Shown: positions 50,596 through 60,137 of the stretch, in pieces
How the letters are laid out: each line of letters opens with the position of its first letter
How positions within the stretch are numbered: the stretch's first letter is position 1
Assembly (NCBI RefSeq): GCF_016765775.1
Contig: NZ_JAESVN010000012.1
Span: 1 to 64,000 of the forward strand
Reading direction: 5' to 3'
Source of the DNA: Szabonella alba
GTDB taxonomy: Bacteria > Pseudomonadota > Alphaproteobacteria > Rhodobacterales > Rhodobacteraceae
DNA: 64,000 nt
Notes under the pieces: model-generated
Database searches by the model: none
Told to the model about the DNA's origin: nothing
The model's input: only the letters and a program-made list of their open reading frames with translations
Translations under genes and position numbers: made by a program

Positions 50596-52101
50596 ATGGT
50601 TCCGATGAAAGACGCCCTGATCCGCCCGCTGATCCTCTGCGCCATGCTGCTGTTGCTGCCTTCGGCGGCGCTGGCCGAAAGGATCGCGCTGGTCGTCGGG
50701 GTAGCAGGCTATGAGCATATCGAACCTCTGGACAATACCGTCAACGATGCAAGGCTGATCGCGAAAACGCTTGAGGATATCGGCTTTACCGTGACGCTGG
50801 TCACCGATCCCGGCTATGCCGATCTGGCGCGTGAAATGGAAAGTTTCGCCTTCCAGTCCGAGACCGCGGAACTGGCGCTGATCTATTTTGCGGGCCACGG
50901 GATCGAGGTGCAGGGTGAGAATTTCCTTGTTCCCGCCGATGCCGATGTGCGGTCAAACCGCGATGTGCAGCGTCAGTCCGTCTCGCTCAACGATCTGCTG
51001 GCAACGGTGGACCGGGCGCGCGTCATGCGCATTGTCATTCTGGACAGTTGCCGCAACAATCCTTTCGGGGACGGGCTGGACCTTGCGGCGCTGGAAACCC
51101 CCGAGACCCCGGTTGAGGGCGCGCGCGGCACTGGCGGGCTTGCCCCGCCCTCCCCCGATCGCGGCACCTTGGTCGCCTTTGCCGCCAAGGACGGGCAGGT
51201 GGCGCTGGACGGGCTGGAAGGCAACAGCCCCTTTGCGCTGGCGCTGGCCGACCGCATGAAACAACCCGGGCTGGAAATCAGCCTGATGTTCCGGCAGGTG
51301 CGTGACAAGGTGTTGGATGTGACGGGAAACCAGCAGGAACCCCATACCTATGGTGCCTTGTCGGGCGTGCCCTTTTATCTGGCGGGCCCCGCCGAAGGCG
51401 ATGACGGCACCGCGAATGCCGATCTGCGCGTGGCATGGTCGGGCATCCGCCCCGATCAGGAAAGCCAGCTGGTCGCGCTGGCCGATCTGGGGGATACGCG
51501 GTCGATGGTGGGGCTGGCCTATATGCGGCTGAACCCTCAGGCCGACCGTTTCGACCCGGCGGAGGCGGTAACACTGCTGACCCGCGCGGCCGAGGCCGGA
51601 TCGCCCGAGGCGCAGTTCGAACTGGCCAAGCTGTATGAATCCGGCATCGGGGTCGGGGTTGATCCGGCCCGCGCGCTGGAACTCTATCAGGCGGCGGCGG
51701 CACAGGATTTTGCCGATGCGATCAACGATCTGGGTTTCCTGCATTATCAGGGCGAACTGGGCCTTCCCGCTGATCCGCAGGCAGCGCTGAAACTGTTCGA
51801 ACGCGCGGCGGATCTGCGCCATCCGCAGGCGCTGTTCAACTTCTCGGCGCTGATTGATGACGGGCTGATTCAGGGCAAGGGAGCCACGGATGCGGCGGGC
51901 TATCTTTATGATGCGCTGCGCAGCGGGGCGCGGGATGTGCTGGATATCCTTGTCGAGCGCCCCAACATGTTCAGCCCTGATGCCCGCCGCGCCCTGCAGC
52001 GCAGACTGGCCGATAGCGGATTTTATACCGGGGCCATCGACGGCAGTTTCGGCCCCGGAACGCAGCGCGCGATCAAACTTGCTTTCGGATTGCGTGTCTG
52101 A
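50596..52101 (+). CDS. Secreted caspase-like peptidase with Sel1 repeats and peptidoglycan-binding domain
   Basis: 501 residues from the ATG at 50596 (50605 is an alternative). The signal peptide LILCAMLLLLPSAALA is followed by a C14 caspase p20 domain: RIALVVGVAGYEHIEPLDNT, LIYFAGHGIEVQGENFLVPA with His101, and VILDSCRNNPFGDG with Cys152, the His/Cys dyad. Next come Sel1-like repeats (LLTRAAEAGSPEAQFELAKL, LELYQAAAAQDFADAINDLG, LKLFERAADLRHPQALFNFS). A C-terminal peptidoglycan-binding module ends the protein (LQRRLADSGFYTGAIDG, FGPGTQRAIK). It should act in the periplasm near the wall. It may cleave a T6SS or envelope protein; its target is unknown. Confidence 0.85.
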   Translation: MVPMKDALIRPLILCAMLLLLPSAALAERIALVVGVAGYEHIEPLDNTVNDARLIAKTLEDIGFTVTLVTDPGYADLAREMESFAFQSETAELALIYFAGHGIEVQGENFLVPADADVRSNRDVQRQSVSLNDLLATVDRARVMRIVILDSCRNNPFGDGLDLAALETPETPVEGARGTGGLAPPSPDRGTLVAFAAKDGQVALDGLEGNSPFALALADRMKQPGLEISLMFRQVRDKVLDVTGNQQEPHTYGALSGVPFYLAGPAEGDDGTANADLRVAWSGIRPDQESQLVALADLGDTRSMVGLAYMRLNPQADRFDPAEAVTLLTRAAEAGSPEAQFELAKLYESGIGVGVDPARALELYQAAAAQDFADAINDLGFLHYQGELGLPADPQAALKLFERAADLRHPQALFNFSALIDDGLIQGKGATDAAGYLYDALRSGARDVLDILVERPNMFSPDARRALQRRLADSGFYTGAIDGSFGPGTQRAIKLAFGLRV

Positions 52102-52148
52102 TTTTCTGGAAAGCAGTTTTTGACTCAATCGCTTTCATTTGAAAGGAC

Positions 52149-52952
52149 ATGAAAATGGCCCGCACGTCTTTTGTTGTCTGCACCGCGCTTGGTCTGGGCG
52201 TTGCCTTCGGATCCGGCACAGCCGAGGCCTCGGGGGATGACGTGACAACCCTGCCCGCTGCCGCTGCGTTTCACGAACTTGATTTCCGCATCCTGCCGCC
52301 CGGGACCGAACCGGAATCGCTGGGCCATGATGACGGGATGGCGGTCGATCCGGGTGAGGATTCCAATGGCGGCGGGGAAGGCGAATGCAGCGAATGCGGC
52401 CCCGGTGAAGGGGAGTATCCGGGCGAGGGTGAGTATCCGGGTGGAGGATCCTATTATTCGGCACCCGAGCGTCCCGACAGCGGCTTCACAGCACTGACGA
52501 CGGGTCAGACCAATATCGTTGTCAGCTCGCTGACCGAAGGCGGGGAGGCCTGCGCCCGCTATGGGGAGTTGTTGCAGATCGACTGTCTGCGCGACGAATT
52601 GATGCGCGCCGCGCGCACCCTGCCGCGGAACGGTGAGTATGCCGAAATGCGTGAGGCGCTGGACGCGGCATCGGACAAGCTGGACCGGATCGTGCTGGAA
52701 AACGTGGACCGCACCGCGCCGGTGAACCGCTACCGCGCGCCAAATGCAAATGGTGATCGCGTCTCGGCCACCCCGATCCGGCCCGTGGCCCCCGAAAATC
52801 TTGCCCGCGCCAAGGCACAGGCCTCGGCGGTGATGGAGGAGTTGCAGACAACGCTGCTGCGGTCTGCATCGAATTCGGCCCGTAAGCAGGTGCATTTCCA
52901 GCGCGCCGCCGAAACCGTGGACAGCATGAAAGTGCTGTTGCGCTCGACCTGA
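52149..52952 (+). CDS. Unknown exported protein with glycine-rich linker (paralogue of next gene)
   Basis: 267 residues. The signal peptide TSFVVCTALGLGVAFGSGTA is followed by a Gly/Glu-rich stretch (GECSECGPGEGEYPGEGEYP). The C-terminal ~150 residues are helical, with CARYGELLQIDCLRDELMRA, ARTLPRNGEYAEM and TLLRSASNSARKQVHFQRA. The two Cys spaced ~11 apart could form a disulfide. The same helical module appears in the next gene. A GAAAGGAC ribosome site precedes it. It forms a block with the caspase and M15 genes. Function unknown. Confidence 0.8.
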   Translation: MKMARTSFVVCTALGLGVAFGSGTAEASGDDVTTLPAAAAFHELDFRILPPGTEPESLGHDDGMAVDPGEDSNGGGEGECSECGPGEGEYPGEGEYPGGGSYYSAPERPDSGFTALTTGQTNIVVSSLTEGGEACARYGELLQIDCLRDELMRAARTLPRNGEYAEMREALDAASDKLDRIVLENVDRTAPVNRYRAPNANGDRVSATPIRPVAPENLARAKAQASAVMEELQTTLLRSASNSARKQVHFQRAAETVDSMKVLLRST

Positions 52953-52955
52953 CGG

Positions 52956-53522
52956 ATGGCGCGGCGGGCGGGCATTGCGCTGGTGGTCACGCTGGTTGCT
53001 GGGGTGGCCCTGCTGCCTGCGGGGCCTGTCCCTGCCGAGGTCACGATCTCGGGCGGCGGCAGCTTTGGCTGGGGCCGCGCGAATGCCGACAGCACGCGCA
53101 ATGTGGAACGCTGGATTACCGGGGCGGCGCGGTTCTGCGGGTCCTATCACGCGCGCTGGCGGGTGGATTGCCTGCGCGATCAGTATCGGCAGGTGGTGCC
53201 GCGCCTGCCCCGGACCGGCCCTTATGCCGCCGTTGCGGTGGCGCTGTCCGCCGCCGCGGATGAACTGGACAGCATCGCCGCGCGTGAGGCCGATCCCGCC
53301 CGCGCGCCGGCGCGTCTGACGGAAGGGGGCGGCCGGCAAAGCGCGGGCACGGTCCGCGCCACGGCGCCTGCGCGGCAGAATTCAGCCAATCGCGCGGCGG
53401 CGGCGGTTATCGACCGGCTGGCGACGCAGCTTTTGCGCTCGGCACCCGCCGGGGCGACGCGGGATTTCGCGGCCCTGTCCCGCGCCGCCGAAGGCGCCAA
53501 GACGCTGCTGCGATCCGGCTGA
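52956..53522 (+). CDS. Unknown exported protein (paralogue of previous gene)
   Basis: 188 residues. The signal peptide IALVVTLVAGVALLPAGPVP precedes a module like that of the previous gene: FCGSYHARWRVDCLRDQYRQ, VPRLPRTGPYAAVAVALSAA, and an end reading GAKTLLRSG. It starts 3 bp after the previous stop and is probably co-translated. The Cys pair spacing and CLRD motif are kept, which argues for a shared fold. It ends the T6SS-linked block. Confidence 0.8.
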   Translation: MARRAGIALVVTLVAGVALLPAGPVPAEVTISGGGSFGWGRANADSTRNVERWITGAARFCGSYHARWRVDCLRDQYRQVVPRLPRTGPYAAVAVALSAAADELDSIAAREADPARAPARLTEGGGRQSAGTVRATAPARQNSANRAAAAVIDRLATQLLRSAPAGATRDFAALSRAAEGAKTLLRSG

Positions 53523-53592
53523 GACGCGCGCAGATGGAAAAGGGGCGGAAGGCCATGGCCCCCGCCCCCGACGCAGCCCAGTCTTGCTTGCT

Positions 53593-54831
53593 TCAGAAGG
53601 TCATGTCGCGGTCACCCGCCGCATCCTTCACGCGGGTGGGCAGACCCATCCCGTTGAGCAGATCAAGGAAAGGCGCGGGGTCCAGATCCTCGACATTGAC
53701 CATCCGGCCCGCATCCCATGTGCCTTGGGCAATCAGGATCGCAGCGGCCACCGGCGGCACGCCGGCGGTATAGCTGATGCCCTGACTGCCCACCTCATTG
53801 AAGGCATCCTTGTGGTCGGCGATGTTATAGACGAACACCTCGGCCGGTTTGCCGTCCTTTTCCCCCTTCACCAGCGTGCCGATACAGGTCTTGCCGGTAT
53901 AATCGGGCGCAAGGCTGGCCGGATCGGGCAGCACGGCCTTTACCACCTTCAGCGGGATAACCTCTTGCCCCTCGGCGGTTTTCACCGGCTGTTCCGACAG
54001 AAGACCAAGATTTTTCAGTACGGTGAAGACGTTGATGTAGTGATCCCCGAACCCCATCCAGAAACGCACATCGGCATCGGGATAGCGGTTCGCCAGCGAA
54101 TGCACCTCATCATGCCCGGTCATATAGGACTTTTGCTTGCCCACGACCGGCAGATCCCATTCGCGGCCCACCTCGAACATGGTGTTTTCCTGCCACGCGC
54201 CCTTCTGCCAGCTATAGACCGTGCCGGTGAATTCGCGAAAATTGATCTCGGGATCGAAATTGGTGGAAAACCAGCGCCCATGCGATCCGGCATTGATATC
54301 CACGATGTCGATGGATGTGATCTTGTCGATGAACCGGTCCTCGGCCAGTCGCGCATAGGCATTGACCACGCCCGGATCGAATCCGACGCCCAGAATGGCG
54401 GTGACGCCTGCCGCCTTGCAGGCATCGCGCTTCTTCCATTCGTAATTGGCATACCATGGCGGCGCTTCGCAAATCTTCGCGGGATCTTCGTGGATGGCGG
54501 TATCCATATAGGCAGCACCCGTCGTGATGCAGGCATCCAGCACCGACATATTGACGAAGGGGGATCCGACATTGATGACGATCTGCGCGCGTGTCGCACC
54601 GATCAGCGCGGCCACGGCGCCGGTATCGGTCGCATCCAGCCCATGCGCCTGAAACGGGCCCGGCACCTTCATCGCACCTTTCTCATGCACCGAGGCGATG
54701 ATCGCTTCGCATTTGGCGACCGTGCGGCTGGCGATATGCAGATCGCCCAGAATATCGTTGTTCTGCGCGCATTTATGCGCGACGACCTGCGCGACGCCGC
54801 CCGCGCCGATGATGAGCACGTTCTTTTTCAC
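53593..54831 (-). CDS. Carboxynorspermidine synthase (saccharopine dehydrogenase family)
   Basis: 412 residues. The N-terminus KKNVLIIGAGGVAQVVAHKC is the NADPH-binding Rossmann motif of carboxyspermidine/carboxynorspermidine dehydrogenases; VGSPFVNMSVLDACITTGAA and GVTAILGVGFDPGVVNAYAR follow, and MGFGDHYINVFTVLKNLGL is typical of the family. It joins aspartate semialdehyde to a diamine (diaminopropane or putrescine), making carboxynorspermidine or carboxyspermidine. The decarboxylase gene is immediately upstream on the same strand. Which triamine is made cannot be read from sequence. Confidence 0.9.
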   Translation of the reverse strand: MKKNVLIIGAGGVAQVVAHKCAQNNDILGDLHIASRTVAKCEAIIASVHEKGAMKVPGPFQAHGLDATDTGAVAALIGATRAQIVINVGSPFVNMSVLDACITTGAAYMDTAIHEDPAKICEAPPWYANYEWKKRDACKAAGVTAILGVGFDPGVVNAYARLAEDRFIDKITSIDIVDINAGSHGRWFSTNFDPEINFREFTGTVYSWQKGAWQENTMFEVGREWDLPVVGKQKSYMTGHDEVHSLANRYPDADVRFWMGFGDHYINVFTVLKNLGLLSEQPVKTAEGQEVIPLKVVKAVLPDPASLAPDYTGKTCIGTLVKGEKDGKPAEVFVYNIADHKDAFNEVGSQGISYTAGVPPVAAAILIAQGTWDAGRMVNVEDLDPAPFLDLLNGMGLPTRVKDAAGDRDMTF

Positions 54832-54872
54832 TTCGAACCGTCTCCTTTAAGGACAGAGGGAAGGGGGAAGCC

Positions 54873-55967
54873 CTAGCCAAGGCTTCCGGCGAAATCCTGA
54901 TAGCCGAATTGCCGTGCCACCGTCAGTGATCCGTCGGTTTCGCGGATCACGATGGCGGGCATCTTCACGCCGTTGAACCAGTTTTTCTTGACCATTGTGT
55001 AACCGGCGGCATCGGCAATCGACAGCCGGTCGCCGACATTCAGCGGCGCGGGAAAACTGAACTCACCGAAAATATCGCCCGCAAGGCAGGATTTGCCGCA
55101 AATCATGTAATCATGATCGCCTGACGTCTCCATCCGGGCGGATTGGCGGTAGATCAGCAGATCCAGCATATGCGCCTCGACCGAACTGTCGACCACCGCC
55201 AGTTTCTTGCCATTGTCCAGAATGTCCAGCACCGTCACCTCAAGGCTGGCGGTGTTGGTGATCGCGGCCTCACCCGGTTCCAGATAGACCTGCACGCCGA
55301 AACGGTCGGCAAAGGCGCGCAACCGCGCGGCCAGACGGTCCAGCGGATAACCCTCACCGGTGAAATGGATGCCGCCGCCAAGGCTGACCCATTGCAGCTT
55401 CGCCAGAAACCCGCCGAACTCGGCCTCGATCCGGCCAAGCTGCGCGTCAAACAGGTCGAAATCATCGTTTTCGCAATTGTAATGGATCATCACGCCGCTG
55501 ATGCGGTCGGCCACCGATTCAAGTTTCGCCAGATCCCATTCGCCCAGACGGCTGAAAGGGCGGGCCGGATCGGCAAGATCAAAGCCCGAAGTCGAAAACC
55601 GCGGATTGAGCCGCAGACCGCGTGCAATCCCTGCGGTCTTGTTGTCGAAACGGTCCAGCTGACTGATCGAATTGAAGATGATCTTGTCGGCGTAACCCAC
55701 CGCCTCATCCACCTCATCCTCGGCCCATGCGACGGAATAGGCATGGGTTTCCTTGCCGAACTTCTCGCGCCCCAGCCGCAATTCGTACAGGCTGGACGAG
55801 GTCGTGCCGTCCATATGGTCGCGCATCGCGTCAAAGACCGGCCATGTCGCAAAGCATTTCAACGCCAGCAGCGTCTTTGCCCCCGACAGATCCCGCAGAC
55901 GGTCCATCCTGGCCATATTGGCGGCAAGACGGGTCTTGTCGATCAGGTAGAAAGGCGTCGGAATCAT
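54873..55967 (-). CDS. nspC: Carboxynorspermidine/carboxyspermidine decarboxylase
   Basis: 364 residues from the ATG at 55967 (upstream in-frame codons to 56030 are not needed). A PLP-dependent alanine-racemase-fold decarboxylase: PTPFYLIDKTRLAANMARM, LLALKCFATWPVF with the PLP lysine, LRLNPRFSTSGFDLADP, WVSLGGGIHFTGEGYPLDR, VYLEPGEAAI and the MICGKSCLAGDIFGEF segment supplying the substrate Cys. It converts the product of the neighbouring dehydrogenase to (nor)spermidine. A 41-bp gap separates the two genes, so they form an operon. Confidence 0.92.
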   Translation of the reverse strand: MIPTPFYLIDKTRLAANMARMDRLRDLSGAKTLLALKCFATWPVFDAMRDHMDGTTSSSLYELRLGREKFGKETHAYSVAWAEDEVDEAVGYADKIIFNSISQLDRFDNKTAGIARGLRLNPRFSTSGFDLADPARPFSRLGEWDLAKLESVADRISGVMIHYNCENDDFDLFDAQLGRIEAEFGGFLAKLQWVSLGGGIHFTGEGYPLDRLAARLRAFADRFGVQVYLEPGEAAITNTASLEVTVLDILDNGKKLAVVDSSVEAHMLDLLIYRQSARMETSGDHDYMICGKSCLAGDIFGEFSFPAPLNVGDRLSIADAAGYTMVKKNWFNGVKMPAIVIRETDGSLTVARQFGYQDFAGSLG

Positions 55968-56073
55968 GGCGTCCCCCCCGGAATGGCAAGAGCGGTCGAT
56001 ATAGGACCCATGCCCGGGTGATGCAAGCAATCGCCGGGTGTGCAGACGGAAGGTGTCGATATCCTTGCGCCGC

Positions 56074-56778
56074 TTATATCATGCGGATCACATCGCGCCC
56101 CACGGCCAGAACATAGCCGCGCCGGGCGATGGTCTTGACCAGAAGTTCGCTGACCATCTGATTGCCAAGCGCATCGCGCAGCCGCTTGATCCGCGTCGCT
56201 CCCGCCGCCTCCTCGCAATCTGATGCGTCGCGGCCCGAGATCACCGCCTCGATCTGCGCGCCGGTCAGCACATCATCATCCATCCGCGCCTCGGCCAGCA
56301 CCGACAGCGTTTCAAGCGCGGCCTCGGTCAGGGCGAATTCCATGTCATTGATATAGACCGCGCGGGAATCGCGACTGATCAGGAGGGACGACACCTGAAT
56401 CCCCGAGCGCTGGATTGCGGATATCCGGCGGTTCAGCGTGATGATCGTGACCAGAAACACAAGCGCCGCCACCATCAGCGCCGTGGCAAAGACCAGCAGC
56501 ACGAAGATCACGACGCGGTAACTGGCCAGCACATCGGAAAAGGTGGTGCCCGACTGGGCAAGGATTTCCAGCAGGCGGATCTCGGCGCCCGAGGTCAGGC
56601 CATCACTTTCAACGAACAGCCGTTCCACCCGCGCGTTGAAGGCATTGGCGTCGGGCAGGTTCAGAAACAGCAGCACCGCCGCCGCGAACAGGATCAGCAC
56701 GATGGCCGCGATCCCCCCGGCAACGACCCGGTTGCCGGCTTTCAGCGGATCAGAAACGGCGGAAGAACTCACCGGCAC
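56074..56778 (-). CDS. Membrane-anchored winged-helix transcription regulator
   Basis: 234 residues. Two membrane helices come first: VVAGGIAAIVLILFAAAVLL (~18-38) and VVIFVLLVFATALMVAALVF (~89-108), with a ~45-residue periplasmic loop between. The C-terminal ~115 residues form an OmpR/PhoB-type winged helix (LTEAALETLSVLAEARMDDD, GATRIKRLRDALGNQ, KTIARRGYVLAV). This is the mirror image of ToxR/CadC, which have the winged helix first. It could sense a periplasmic signal and regulate nearby genes such as the norspermidine pair 106 bp downstream. Its ATG overlaps the end of the previous gene by 29 bp. Confidence 0.8.
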   Translation of the reverse strand: MPVSSSAVSDPLKAGNRVVAGGIAAIVLILFAAAVLLFLNLPDANAFNARVERLFVESDGLTSGAEIRLLEILAQSGTTFSDVLASYRVVIFVLLVFATALMVAALVFLVTIITLNRRISAIQRSGIQVSSLLISRDSRAVYINDMEFALTEAALETLSVLAEARMDDDVLTGAQIEAVISGRDASDCEEAAGATRIKRLRDALGNQMVSELLVKTIARRGYVLAVGRDVIRMI

Positions 56779-57076
56779 CGGCTTTCCTTTCTTCCAGACC
56801 TTCCGGTCCGAAAACCGAAATCACATTCAGCAGGGTCCAGCCCGCCGCCGACAGGCGCGGCGCGATGACCCTGGGCGCGGCCTGAACCGAACAGGCCGCA
56901 TCGGACACATCCATCACGCCGTAATGCAGGCGGAGGGGATTGTCCTGCTTGGCCTTGTAATCGGCAAAGCATTCGGCCTGCGCCGCCCCTGCAAAAGACA
57001 GGGTCACAAGGACCGGAAACAGAATGGCCCGAAGGCATAGCGATCTGGGTCTGGGTCTGGGAATGGGTCGGGGCAC
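56750..57076 (-). CDS. Small exported protein of unknown function, conserved in Rhodobacteraceae
   Basis: 108 residues from a GTG at 57076, preceded by AGAAGGAG at good spacing. The N-terminus is a signal peptide (RSLCLRAILFPVLVTLSFAG, cut near AQA), then ECFADYKAKQDNPLRLHYGV, APRLSAAGWTLLNVISVFGP and EERKAGAGEFFRRF. I know similar small proteins from this family of bacteria (Cys-FADYKAKQ opening) but no function. No ATG fits; longer in-frame readings to 57439 lose the signal peptide. It overlaps the membrane regulator gene by 29 bp. Confidence 0.72.
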   Translation of the reverse strand: MPRPIPRPRPRSLCLRAILFPVLVTLSFAGAAQAECFADYKAKQDNPLRLHYGVMDVSDAACSVQAAPRVIAPRLSAAGWTLLNVISVFGPEGLEERKAGAGEFFRRF

Positions 57077-57338
57077 GGGGGCAGACTCCTTCTGGCAGGG
57101 GCGGTGCGGATGCAGGGGTTCCGCCGGACCCTTGGCGACAATCTGCGCATCGGGGCCGGGATAATCAATATCGCAAGGGCCGCTATCGCATAACAGCGCC
57201 CCGATATTGCGCAGCAGCGGCCCGGGGTCCGAGGGTCGGGACAGGAACCGCCCCCCGGTCTGCCGCATCGCCCAGATGCAGGGACCGGGGGGCCCGAACC
57301 CCTTGCAGGCCCGATGGCCCCCTTGAGAAGGACACCCG

Positions 57339-57911
57339 ATGTTGACCGAGAATTCACCCAATCTGCGCCGCTTCCTTGTGACTGTCGCTGCCGTCGTGAC
57401 CGCCTTTGCACTGATGACTGCGGCGGCTGCCCTGCCCACCCGGGCGGCCGGGGCCGATCCGGTGCAGCCTGCGCTTGCAGGGGCGATGGATCTGCGGCTG
57501 AAGGCGGTTGAGGTCGATCACCGTGACCGTGACCGTGACCGCCCCGGCCTGCACCGCCGCGATGGCCGGGGGGAGGTCAGAGGCGTTCCGGCGCGTCCCC
57601 CGCATGTCCGCTCTCCCCATATCCGCCCCCCGCAGTTCCGGCCGCCGCACGCCCACCGACCGCATATGCAGCCGCCCCGGCCCCATCGCCCCCGCGCGAT
57701 CGTTCTGCCTGCGAATTGCGAGGCGCGGACAAGCGGACGGCATGGCCCCCGCATGGTCTATCTGGCGCGCTGTCTGCAACAGGCCGGGATCCAGCGGGAC
57801 CTTCCGCGCCGCTGCGAAATGCCGGTGCTGCTGCGGGGCCGGAACGTTCTTGCCTATGACCGGCATTGCCTGATCGAGGCGGGGTTTCGCCCGCAGGGGT
57901 TCTTCCGCTGA
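57339..57911 (+). CDS. Exported His/Pro/Arg-rich protein, unknown function
   Basis: 190 residues. The signal peptide [20 protein letters not shown] is followed by a mature part with [16 protein letters not shown] (from a GACCGT-type hexamer tandem near 57520-57540), then [20 protein letters not shown], possibly metal-binding. The last ~75 residues are more ordered ([56 protein letters not shown]) with four Cys. It is divergent from the small exported protein at 56750 and shares its compositional style. GAGAAGGAC precedes the start. Confidence 0.68.
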   Translation: MLTENSPNLRRFLVTVAAVVTAFALMTAAAALPTRAAGADPVQPALAGAMDLRLKAVEVDHRDRDRDRPGLHRRDGRGEVRGVPARPPHVRSPHIRPPQFRPPHAHRPHMQPPRPHRPRAIVLPANCEARTSGRHGPRMVYLARCLQQAGIQRDLPRRCEMPVLLRGRNVLAYDRHCLIEAGFRPQGFFR

Positions 57912-58035
57912 GGGCGGTTATCGCGGCGCCCGCCATCCTTCGGGGCGCAGCACCCCGACCCTTGCGGCAATGCCCCGCCCCTGCGCTGCGCCGAATCCCC
58001 TTGGCAAGGCGGGGCAGGGCGGGGAAAAGGGGGGC

Positions 58036-58669
58036 ATGACCCGTCCTTCCCCCGATTTCAGTTTCGAGACCGCAGCCCTTGCCACCGGCGCCCTGCGCAT
58101 TGCGGGGGTGGATGAGGTCGGGCGCGGCCCGTTGGCCGGGCCTGTCACGGCGGCGGCGGTGCGGCTGGATCCGGCCCGCATCCCTGCAGGGCTTGCCGAC
58201 AGCAAGCAACTGGATGCCACGCGGCGTGAGGCGCTGTTTGTCGCGATCATGGATTGCGCCGAGGTGGGCATCGCCCATGCCAGCGTGGATGAGATTGACA
58301 GCCTGAACATCCTGCGCGCCAGCCATCTGGCGATGACACGGGCGCTGGCCCTGATCGCCCCGGTCGATCTGGCCCTGATTGACGGCAATCTGCTGCCGCG
58401 CGATCTGGCCTGCCCGGGCCGGGCCATTGTGAAGGGCGATGCGCGGTGTCTATCGATCGCGGCGGCCTCGATCGTGGCAAAAGTGACACGCGATCGCCTC
58501 ATGGTGGATTTGGCGCAACAGCATCCAGGCTATGGCTGGGAGCGCAATGCCGGATATCCGACCAAGGCGCATCTGGCAGCGCTTCTAGATCTTGGGGTGA
58601 CCCCCGCGCATAGGCGATCCTTTAAGCCAGTCCACAATATCTTGTATCAAGCTAAATCTGTAACCCCTT

Positions 58670-58671
<2 letters not shown>
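58036..58671 (+). CDS. rnhB: Ribonuclease HII
   Basis: 211 residues. RNase HII signatures are complete: [15 protein letters not shown] (first catalytic Asp/Glu pair), [46 protein letters not shown] and [17 protein letters not shown]. It removes ribonucleotides from RNA:DNA hybrids in the cytoplasm. It lies just upstream of the CcrM methylase, an order I recall from other Rhodobacteraceae. Confidence 0.95.
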
Positions 58672-59900
<1,229 letters not shown>

Positions 59901-59958
59901 CCGCGCCTTCCTGATTACAAGTTTACGCCAGTGCCGCGGTCCGCCTGCGGCACAACTG

Positions 59959-59991
59959 CCCCGCCATGCATCTTGCCTGGCGGGGGTTTTT
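59959..59991 (+). terminator. Rho-independent terminator after ccrM
   Basis: CCCCGCCA / TGGCGGGG, an 8-bp stem with an 11-base loop, followed by GTTTTT. The best intrinsic terminator in the window; it ends the rnhB-ccrM unit. The remaining ~145 bp to the next gene shows nothing clear. Confidence 0.85.
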
Positions 59992-60137
59992 CATTCTAGG
60001 CTTTGCCTCAGTGCGCCCCTGATTTCTGCTTTCCCGCGCCCCGACCGACTTTTGACCGATACGATTGAGAACCCGATACCCCGATTGTCGAGCAACCCGA
60101 TTCCGCGTTGCGAATTTGCAGGGAGATTTTTCCCGCC

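Noticed and set aside
57077-57439. N-terminal extension of the small exported protein at 56750
   Set aside because: It would bury the signal peptide inside the protein; the GTG at 57076 has a strong ribosome site.
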